Shown piece after piece: positions 23,699-30,460 of a DNA stretch of 64,000 nucleotides. Source of the stretch: CAYWBU01 sp942491525 (GTDB taxonomy: Bacteria; Desulfobacterota; Desulfomonilia; UBA1062); the NCBI GenBank assembly GCA_942491525.1, contig CALOBW010000020.1:186001-250000 (forward strand), in the 5' to 3' direction. A program made the translations under genes and the position numbers. The notes beneath the pieces were generated by a model. It searched no databases, had not been told where the DNA came from, and saw only the letters and a list, made by a program, of their open reading frames with translations. Position 1 is the stretch's first letter. Each line of letters opens with the position of its first letter.

Positions 23699-24432
23699 TG
23701 CGCAAACCCGCCCTGCTGCTAATTCTGCTGCTTCTGCTGAGCGCCTGCGCCGGCGCCCCCAAACAGACCGCACCCGCTGCGCCCCAGAAACTGCAGCAGA
23801 TGGGCTACACTATCCAGGCCGGGGCCTTCTCCGATGTTGACAATGCCGCCCGCCTGACCGCCAGGCTGGAAAGTTCCGGCCTCCGGCCCTACTACTTCCG
23901 CCACACCTCGGGCCTCTACAAGGTGCGCTTCGGCAACTTTGGCAGTTTTGCCGCCGCCCGCAGCCGGGCCCAGGCCCTCAAAGCCGCCGGCGTGATCGAT
24001 GTCTACTACATTGTCGCCCCCGAACAGGTCGCCAGCAAGAAGAAGCGCTCAGAACGCCAGCTGCGCAAAGATCTGGTCAAAACAGCTGAACGCTACCTGG
24101 GCATACCCTACAAATGGGGCGGCACCAACTCCCGCACCGGATTTGACTGCAGCGGGCTGACCATGGCCGTCTACCACTACAACGGCCTCAACATGCCGCG
24201 GGTCTCACGGGACCAGTACCGGGCCGGCCAGAAGATCTATAAGCACCAGCTCAAAAGGGGCGATCTGGTCTTCTTTGCAACCTCCGGCGGCAAACGCGTA
24301 TCCCACGTGGGCATCTATGTTGGAAACAGCAAATTCATCCACGCGCCGGGGCGCGGAAAACGCATCAAGTACAACTCCTTAGATGATAAATATTACAAAA
24401 AACACTACGTGGGAGCCCGGCGCTACATCTAA
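23698..24432 (+). CDS. SPOR-NlpC/P60 peptidoglycan hydrolase lipoprotein
   Basis: About 244 residues: lipobox LLSACAG, a SPOR domain (GYTIQAGAFSDVDNAARLTARLESSGLRPYYF..., about 35-110) for binding denuded glycan strands, then an NlpC/P60 endopeptidase with catalytic Cys in GFDCSGLTM and His in VSHVGIYVG. The SPOR plus NlpC order points to septal cell wall remodelling at the outer membrane or periplasm. Start is the ATG in the TGATG overlap with DUF2288. Prc protease, which degrades similar hydrolases in other bacteria, lies next. Confidence 0.92.
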   Translation: MRKPALLLILLLLLSACAGAPKQTAPAAPQKLQQMGYTIQAGAFSDVDNAARLTARLESSGLRPYYFRHTSGLYKVRFGNFGSFAAARSRAQALKAAGVIDVYYIVAPEQVASKKKRSERQLRKDLVKTAERYLGIPYKWGGTNSRTGFDCSGLTMAVYHYNGLNMPRVSRDQYRAGQKIYKHQLKRGDLVFFATSGGKRVSHVGIYVGNSKFIHAPGRGKRIKYNSLDDKYYKKHYVGARRYI

Positions 24433-24469
24433 AGCATTTGCAAAATGTTCCGAGAAATGTTTAAGCGTC

Positions 24470-24498
24470 TTGTTAGTGAGTTACGCATACCCTATAAT
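24470..24498 (+). promoter_or_regulatory. Sigma-70 promoter of prc
   Basis: TTGTTA, 17-base spacer, perfect TATAAT at 24493-24498; transcription would start near 24505, about 24 bases before the prc ATG. Confidence 0.75.
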
Positions 24499-24528
24499 AG
24501 TTTCATTAACTTAACCTGGAGACCGCTG

Positions 24529-26622
24529 ATGAAAAAGTTTTACGGCCTGCTCGCGCTGCTGCTTCTGATCCTGGGCCCGTCAACCTACTACCTGAATGCC
24601 CAGGCCGACCCGGACGCTCAGCAGGGGCTGATCCCCAGCAAAGATCAAGTCAAGGCCACCCGCACAATTGTCGGAATTATGGAGTCGGACCTCTATAACT
24701 CCTCGCGGCTTGACAACCAGAGGTCTTCTGACCTGCTGGACACCTACATCGATATCCTGGATCACTCCAGACTCTACTTCTATGCCAGCGACATTGCCGA
24801 ATTTGAAACTTACCGTTTCAGCCTGGACGATGCCCTCAGAGCCGGCGACCTTTCACCGGCCTATATCATCTACGAACGCTACCGACAGCGCTCAATTGAG
24901 CGGCTGCGCCACCTGATCAAAATAGCCAATGGCGATCTGAACAAGATTGACTTCACAATCGACGAATACCTGGAGACTGACCGCAAGGATGCCGCCTGGC
25001 CCAAAGACCGCGCGAGCATGGATGAACTCTGGCGCAAACGCTTCAAAGCCGAGATCCTGAGCCAGAAGCTCTCCGACAAGGAGCTGCCGGCTATCCAGGA
25101 GACCCTGATCAACCGTTATACAAACCAGCTCAAACGTCTGGACCAGACCAAGAGTGAAGATGTGTTCCAAACCTACATCAACGCCCTGACCACAACCTAC
25201 GACCCGCACAGCCAGTACTTCTCACCGCGGGTCTCCGAGAACTTCAAGATCAACATGAGCCTCAAACTGCAGGGCATCGGCGCCATGCTCAGAAGCGAGC
25301 ATGAATTCACCAAGATCGTGCGCCTGATTCCGGGCGGCCCGGCTGAAAAATCGGGCCTGATAAACCCGTCCGACCGCATCACCGGGGTCGGTCAGGGCAG
25401 CCAGGGTCCGATCGAAGATGTGATCGGCTGGCGCCTGGACGATGTGGTTGACCTGATCCGCGGACCCGAGGGCAGCATTGTGCGCCTGGAGGTTATTCCG
25501 GCCACCGCCACCGATGACCACGTGCGCAAGGTGATCTCAATCACCCGCGACACGGTCAAACTGGAAGAGCAGGCCGCCAGCGGCAGTGTGATCACATCCG
25601 AGCAGGACGGCCATGAGTACAAGCTTGGTATCATCGAGATACCATCGTTCTATGCCGACTTCGAAGCCTATAAGAATGATGACCCCAACTATCGCAGCAC
25701 CACCCGCGACGTGCGCCGCATCCTCGAGGAACTGGGCCCCATCGACGGCCTGATCATCGACCTGCGCAACAATGGCGGCGGATCACTGGAAGAGGTCAAG
25801 ACCCTGACCGGCCTCTTCATTGAGAGCGGCCCGATCGTGCAGGTCAAACACAAGGACCGCCGAGTTCTGGGCGGCAATCCCGAGGTGAAATATGACCCCG
25901 ATGTCAAGATTGTCTACAGCGGCCCCCTGGTGGTCATGACCAACCGCATGAGCGCCTCGGCCTCCGAGATTTTTGCCGGCGCCATCCAGGACTACGGCCG
26001 TGGCCTCATCGTCGGCAGCCAGACCTTCGGCAAGGGCACGGTGCAGCAGATCTACCCGCTGGTACACGGCCAGATCAAGTTCACCTCGGCCAAGTACTAC
26101 CGCATATCGGGCGAGAGCACCCAGCACCGCGGCGTAATACCCGACATCACCTTCCCGCCGATCTATAACAAGGACGACATCGGCGAGAGCTCCTACCCCA
26201 CAGCCCTGCCCTGGGACACCATCAGGGGCCGCGGCTATCAGAGCTTCGGTGACATCAGCCCGCTGCTGCCCGAGCTCCAGAAACGGCACCAAAGCCGCAC
26301 GGCAGCGGACCCGGACTTCGTCTTCCTGAACGAACTGATCGACCAGCGCCAGCAGCAGCTGGAACGCAGCCAGATATCGCTCAATGAAGCCCAGCGCCGC
26401 AAGGAACTGGCCGATATCCAGAGCTGGCAACTTGAGACAATCAACAAACGGCGTCAGGCCAACAGCCTGCCGCCGCTCAAGGCCCTGGATGAGGAGACAC
26501 CGATCATGGATCAGCTGCTGGATAATGAGGAGAACGACTTCCTGCTCAGCGAGGGCGGCCGCATCCTGATTGACTTCATCGGCCTCAGCGGCACGCCCCA
26601 GACCGCCAGCGTCAACAAATAA
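24529..26622 (+). CDS. prc: C-terminal processing (tail-specific) protease Prc, S41 family
   Basis: About 697 residues with signal peptide MKKFYGLLALLLLILGPS. A long helical N-terminal part with YTNQLKRLDQTKSEDVFQTYINALTTTYDPHSQYFSPR, a PDZ domain (IGAMLRSEHEFTKIVRLIPGGPAEKSGLI), then the S41 catalytic core DGLIIDLRNNGGGSLEEV, TNRMSASASEIFAGAIQDYGRG with the catalytic Ser, and GKGTVQQ with the Lys, plus a helical C-terminal tail. Length and domain order match Gram-negative Prc, which trims periplasmic proteins and regulates peptidoglycan hydrolases. ATG 24529 is preceded by GGAG; an in-frame start at 24445 lies upstream of the promoter. Confidence 0.95.
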   Translation: MKKFYGLLALLLLILGPSTYYLNAQADPDAQQGLIPSKDQVKATRTIVGIMESDLYNSSRLDNQRSSDLLDTYIDILDHSRLYFYASDIAEFETYRFSLDDALRAGDLSPAYIIYERYRQRSIERLRHLIKIANGDLNKIDFTIDEYLETDRKDAAWPKDRASMDELWRKRFKAEILSQKLSDKELPAIQETLINRYTNQLKRLDQTKSEDVFQTYINALTTTYDPHSQYFSPRVSENFKINMSLKLQGIGAMLRSEHEFTKIVRLIPGGPAEKSGLINPSDRITGVGQGSQGPIEDVIGWRLDDVVDLIRGPEGSIVRLEVIPATATDDHVRKVISITRDTVKLEEQAASGSVITSEQDGHEYKLGIIEIPSFYADFEAYKNDDPNYRSTTRDVRRILEELGPIDGLIIDLRNNGGGSLEEVKTLTGLFIESGPIVQVKHKDRRVLGGNPEVKYDPDVKIVYSGPLVVMTNRMSASASEIFAGAIQDYGRGLIVGSQTFGKGTVQQIYPLVHGQIKFTSAKYYRISGESTQHRGVIPDITFPPIYNKDDIGESSYPTALPWDTIRGRGYQSFGDISPLLPELQKRHQSRTAADPDFVFLNELIDQRQQQLERSQISLNEAQRRKELADIQSWQLETINKRRQANSLPPLKALDEETPIMDQLLDNEENDFLLSEGGRILIDFIGLSGTPQTASVNK

Positions 26623-26624
26623 TT

Positions 26625-26647
26625 GGGGAGCATCTGCTCCCCTCTTT
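26625..26647 (+). terminator. Terminator of prc
   Basis: GGGGAGC/GCTCCCC stem with loop ATCT, followed by TCTTT, 2 bases after the stop. Confidence 0.85.
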
Positions 26648-26693
26648 AGATTAAACCCTCCGATTCCGATCAGTTAGTAGCTTGGAGGAGATT

Positions 26694-27326
26694 ATGGAAC
26701 TGATACTGACTGATACTGAAATCCGCATTCTGGGAGCTCTGATCGAAAAAGAGTTTACCACCCCGGAGTACTACCCCCTCTCACTGAACGCCCTGATCAA
26801 CGCCTGCAACCAGAAATCCAACCGCAGCCCGGTGGTCAATCTGGATGAGAGCGAAGTTCTCAGGGCCCTGCAGACCCTGGACGAGAAACGTCTGGTCTGG
26901 CAGAGCCAGGCCGGGCGCGTCAGCAAATATGAACAGCGCATGGCCCGCAGCTTCGGCATCATCAATGCCGAGATCGCCGTGCTGGCGGTTCTGATGCTCA
27001 GAGGCCCCCAGACCGTAGGCGAAATCCGCGGGCGGTCCGAACGCATCCATAAATTTGCCGACCTGGACGAGGTTCAGCAGACCCTGGACGGGCTGCAGGA
27101 TCAGGGCTATGTCATGCGCCTGGAGCGCCAGCCCGGCAGCAAGGAGCACCGCTGGTCGCACCTCTTTGCCGGAGAACCCCAGCAACTTGAGCAGCAGAGT
27201 TTCAGCGCTGACATCAACGCCCGCAACCAGCGCATCGACGAGCTGGAGCATGAAGTCAAGAGCCTGCGCCGCGACCTGGAGGAGATCAGGAATATGATCC
27301 GCAACCACCTGGAAGACCATGACTAA
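26694..27326 (+). CDS. YceH-family (DUF480) winged-helix protein
   Basis: About 210 residues. ILGALIEKEFTTPEYYPLSLNALINACNQKSNRSPVV and VLAVLMLRGPQTVGEIRGRS, then GYVMRLERQPGSKEHRWSHLF, match YceH, a tandem winged-helix protein, followed by a coiled-coil tail (RIDELEHEVKSLRRDLEEI). Role unknown, perhaps DNA-linked. GGAGGAG precedes the ATG at 26694; a TTG at 26682 in frame lies inside that site. It overlaps the FRG gene by 8 bases. Confidence 0.92.
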   Translation: MELILTDTEIRILGALIEKEFTTPEYYPLSLNALINACNQKSNRSPVVNLDESEVLRALQTLDEKRLVWQSQAGRVSKYEQRMARSFGIINAEIAVLAVLMLRGPQTVGEIRGRSERIHKFADLDEVQQTLDGLQDQGYVMRLERQPGSKEHRWSHLFAGEPQQLEQQSFSADINARNQRIDELEHEVKSLRRDLEEIRNMIRNHLEDHD

Positions 27327-28107
27327 CGTCATTCGCATTGAGAGCTTCAATGAACTCCAGGACCGTATCTTCGAGGACTCCTGGAATGATGAGCTGGGCC
27401 GTTTCCGCTCCCGCAACGCCTTTCGCGGCCTCTCGGATGACAGCTACCAGCTCGAGACGACCCTCATGCGACTGGGCGGCTCCTATGCCGGACTTGAACG
27501 TCATCTGCTGCGCAACTTCAGCAAATATGCCCACGGCGCCGCCATCGAGAATGAATCGGTCTGGAACTGGCTCTCGCTGGCCCAGCACCATGGCCTGCCG
27601 ACGCGACTAATGGACTGGACCTACTCGCCCTACGTGGCCCTGCACTTCGCAACATCCAACCTGGAGCGTTTCGACAGCGACGGGGCGATCTGGGCCGTCA
27701 ACTACGTCAAGGCCCACAGCCTGCTGCCGCCGAAACTGCACGAGGAGCTGGAATCCGAGGGCGCCAACGTCTTCACGGTCAAGATGCTCAGCGAAACCAT
27801 CAACTCGCTCAAGGACCTGGATCAGCTGAGCAAGAGTGACTTCGTAATTTTCTTCGAACCGCCCAGCATCGATGAACGCATCGTCAACCAGTTCGCCTTT
27901 TTCTCGATCTTCTCCAATGCCCAGGCTCGCCTGGACGAATGGCTGCTCAAGCATCCGGAATGCTGGCGCAAACTGATAATTCCGGCCAAACTGAAGTGGG
28001 AGATCCGCGACAAGCTGGATCAGGCCAACATCACCGAACGCGTGCTCTTCCCCGGGCTGGACGGCCTGAGCTCATGGCTCAAGCGCCAGTACAGCCCGAA
28101 GATTTAG
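27319..28107 (+). CDS. FRG-domain protein
   Basis: 262 residues. The FRG domain motifs are clear: NAFRGLSDDSYQLETTLMR near the start and LAQHHGLPTRLMDWTYSPYVALHFA. FRG domains (Phe-Arg-Gly) occur in phage-defence and toxin-like genes and in orphans; the activity is uncertain. The remaining protein is alpha/beta with no other domain recognised. The start overlaps the YceH gene; the stop abuts the convergent GH16 gene with no terminator. Nothing else nearby looks like a defence island. Confidence 0.88.
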   Translation: MTNVIRIESFNELQDRIFEDSWNDELGRFRSRNAFRGLSDDSYQLETTLMRLGGSYAGLERHLLRNFSKYAHGAAIENESVWNWLSLAQHHGLPTRLMDWTYSPYVALHFATSNLERFDSDGAIWAVNYVKAHSLLPPKLHEELESEGANVFTVKMLSETINSLKDLDQLSKSDFVIFFEPPSIDERIVNQFAFFSIFSNAQARLDEWLLKHPECWRKLIIPAKLKWEIRDKLDQANITERVLFPGLDGLSSWLKRQYSPKI

Positions 28108-29706
28108 CTACTTCAACTCATAGGTCACGACCATTGGGAAGTGGTCCGTGGGATAGAAACCGTCAATGTTATCGTAGACCACTGCGCCTTCCAGACCCAC
28201 AAAATCATCAGTGGCCATGATGTAGTCGATGCGCGAATAGGCCGGATCTGCCACGCCGCTAAACCCGTGATAGGTGCCCGGATAGGGATCCTGCGGATGA
28301 AGCTCGGCATAGGTATCTCTCAGAGCGATGGGAGAGTCGTGCTGGCCTTCAAAGTACTCTATGGCCCACTCATCATGCTCGGCATTCATGTCGCCCATCA
28401 GGATTGCCGGACCGACCTCCATGGTCGCAGCCAGCTGCACGGCGCTGCGGCTGCGGCTGTCCTCAATCAGATGATCCAGATGGGTGTTGTAGACCGTAAA
28501 GGTCTTGCCGCTCAGGCGGTCCTGCAGCTTGGCCCAGGTACAGACCCGCGGATAGGGACTGAGCCAGTTGGGTGACGGGTAGTCGGGCCAGGGCGAGAGC
28601 CAGAAGGCGTCCCAGCTCAGCAGGTTGAAACGCTCCTTACGGTAGAACAATGAGGTCTCCTCGCCCAGGATGCTCAGCCGCGGCCGGCCCAGCTGGGCAT
28701 AGTCGGTGAGCTGTTCGTCCAGCCAGGTGGCCTGCCGGATCTTGTCCTCCTGCAGACCGATGATGTCGGGGTTATATTTGATGATGGTATCGCGCACCAG
28801 CTCCTTGCGGTACTCCCACTCATTATCGCCATCGCCGGAGCCGGCCTCACGCACGTTGAAGCTCATGACTGTGATGGGCTCATCCTTGCCGACCGGCGGC
28901 TGGTCAACCAGGTTGTAGACCCGCACGTAGTCAACTTCGAAGGCGTCCGGCAGGTTGGCCTCTTTGATGTCGCCGGCCCAGGTGCCGATCTCATCACTCA
29001 AGACGATCTGCAGCGGCACCTCGCAGACGCCGCCGTAGCTGTGGCGCCAGGTCTCAACCCCGTCAATATAGTAGATGTACTCCTGAGGGCTCCACCAGAG
29101 GCTGAAGGTGTGCCAGCCCTGCATGATGCCGGGGGCCACAATGTGACGTTCGGATGACTTATGCTGCTTGCCGTAACCGTCCCAGTGCAGGGTCTGCTGC
29201 ACACGGTCATCCAGGCTGGTCTTCTCATAGATGTCGATCTCGGCACCGTTGCGGCCGCCCAGCCCCAGATTGCCGATGGCGTCATCGTAGAGCCAGAAGG
29301 CGCTCCAGTGGCCGACCTCACGCTGCAGTTTGATGCGCGCGGTGAAGAAACCGTAGGCGAACTTCTCTTTGGTGCTGATGCAGCCATCTATGAAGCGGCC
29401 GTCAGCCGTCCGGTCGGTGGTCATGACCAGCTGCCCCTGCCCATTGAGATTAACGGTTGAGGGGTCCCAATATCCATCACGTCTGACTCCATCAGCCACA
29501 TCCCAGACCTCTGTATCAAGCTCAAGGCCGCTGAACTCATCGCTGAAGGCCAGCTGCCAGCTGCGGCCATCGGGCGCTGTCGGCAGGAAGGCCTCACGGT
29601 GCGCGGGGTTAACATCCTTGGGATTCACCATGAAGAGTGAGATTGGAATGCAGGCAGTTGCCAGCATCAAGACAAACGGACCGATGTATCTTTTCAATTT
29701 TTGCAT
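28108..29706 (-). CDS. Exported GH16 glycosidase - endonuclease/exonuclease/phosphatase fusion
   Basis: 532 residues. After an N-terminal signal or anchor (hydrophobic about 8-27) comes a GH16 (laminarinase/agarase-type) domain, about 45-270, with the catalytic E156-x-D158-x-x-E161 (AEIDIYEK) and the flanking WSAFWLYDD and WHTFSLWWSPQEYIYYIDG segments. Residues about 280-531 are an EEP (exonuclease/endonuclease/phosphatase) domain with ITVMSFNVRE, GLQEDKI, YNTHLDHL, LMGDMNAEHDEW and a closing DHFPMVV, all metal or catalytic positions. EEP proteins cleave phosphodiesters in nucleic acids or phospholipids. Both domains look intact. GGAGGAG precedes the ATG. The substrate and the benefit of the fusion are unknown. 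Confidence 0.9.
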   Translation of the reverse strand: MQKLKRYIGPFVLMLATACIPISLFMVNPKDVNPAHREAFLPTAPDGRSWQLAFSDEFSGLELDTEVWDVADGVRRDGYWDPSTVNLNGQGQLVMTTDRTADGRFIDGCISTKEKFAYGFFTARIKLQREVGHWSAFWLYDDAIGNLGLGGRNGAEIDIYEKTSLDDRVQQTLHWDGYGKQHKSSERHIVAPGIMQGWHTFSLWWSPQEYIYYIDGVETWRHSYGGVCEVPLQIVLSDEIGTWAGDIKEANLPDAFEVDYVRVYNLVDQPPVGKDEPITVMSFNVREAGSGDGDNEWEYRKELVRDTIIKYNPDIIGLQEDKIRQATWLDEQLTDYAQLGRPRLSILGEETSLFYRKERFNLLSWDAFWLSPWPDYPSPNWLSPYPRVCTWAKLQDRLSGKTFTVYNTHLDHLIEDSRSRSAVQLAATMEVGPAILMGDMNAEHDEWAIEYFEGQHDSPIALRDTYAELHPQDPYPGTYHGFSGVADPAYSRIDYIMATDDFVGLEGAVVYDNIDGFYPTDHFPMVVTYELK

Positions 29707-29762
29707 AACTCCTCCGCAAGCTAATTAAACATTGTTATTAAACTTATAAACAATAACCTAAG

Positions 29763-29778
29763 TCAAGTTTAAACTTGA
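29763..29778. promoter_or_regulatory. Perfect 16-bp palindrome in a divergent promoter region
   Basis: TCAAGTTTAAACTTGA lies between the divergent GH16-EEP (minus) and DJ-1 (plus) genes and overlaps a minus-strand TTGACT (-35-like). A second imperfect inverted repeat (ATTGTT...AACAAT, 29731-29754) lies nearer the GH16 gene. Both are candidate operators. Confidence 0.5.
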
Positions 29779-29880
29779 GTCCAAATTGATTACAGCTCTC
29801 AACCATGAGAGATCCTTTACTTATGGGCGTCAGAGTTTTATAAATGGCCCATCTTTTTTTGCAATTATCGGAGGAATTAT

Positions 29881-30426
29881 ATGAAGAGAGTTCTTGTTCC
29901 CATAGCCGACGGTTCAGAAGAGCTGGAGGCTGTCACCATCGTCAATGTATTCAGACGGGCCGGGGCAGAGGTAGTCATGGCATCCTGCTCGGCACCGGAC
30001 GTTCAGATGGCCCGCGGCGTCAAGATCACGGCCGACCGGATGATTAATGACTGCCTGGCCGAAGAGTGGGATCTGATCGCCCTGCCCGGCGGCATGCCCG
30101 GCGCCCAGAACCTGGCCAACTGCAGCCCGCTGATCAGCCTGCTCAAGCAGCAACGCGCAGCCAACAGACTCTACGCCGGCATCTGCGCCGCCCCAGCCGT
30201 AGTACTCAAACCCCATGGGCTGCTGGACGGCAAACGCGCCACCTGCTTCCCGAGCATGCAGGATGAACTGGCCGACGCATCCACCTCAGCTGTGGTAGTC
30301 GACGGCAACTGCATCACGTCCCAGGGCCCCGGCACAGCCCTGGCCTTTGCCTTCAGCCTGATGGAGCTGCTGCTCGGCGAAGAGCGCATGAAAGAGGTGG
30401 CTGAACAGATGGTGGCCATCCTTTGA
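29881..30426 (+). CDS. DJ-1/PfpI family protein (YajL/ThiJ type)
   Basis: 181 residues with the DJ-1 hallmark EELEAVTIVNVFRRAGAEVVMAS (cited in part; catalytic Glu), LIALPGGMPGAQNL and the nucleophilic-elbow Cys in YAGICAAPAVVL, then ITSQGPGTALAFA. DJ-1 proteins handle oxidative or glyoxal stress as deglycase/chaperone-type proteins; exact activity debated. GGAGG lies upstream and a strong bidirectional terminator follows. Confidence 0.93.
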   Translation: MKRVLVPIADGSEELEAVTIVNVFRRAGAEVVMASCSAPDVQMARGVKITADRMINDCLAEEWDLIALPGGMPGAQNLANCSPLISLLKQQRAANRLYAGICAAPAVVLKPHGLLDGKRATCFPSMQDELADASTSAVVVDGNCITSQGPGTALAFAFSLMELLLGEERMKEVAEQMVAIL

Positions 30427-30431
30427 GCCTC

Positions 30432-30460
30432 TCCTGTGGCCGGAATCGCCGGCCACAGGA
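30432..30460. terminator. Bidirectional hairpin between DJ-1 and histidine kinase genes
   Basis: A perfect 12-bp stem (TCCTGTGGCCGG/CCGGCCACAGGA) with loop AATCG, filling the gap between convergent stops. No long T run on either side; serves both strands. Confidence 0.75.

Noticed and set aside
26981..28107. Defence island around the FRG gene
   Set aside because: No restriction, toxin-antitoxin, CBASS, retron or other defence gene is nearby; a single FRG gene is not enough.
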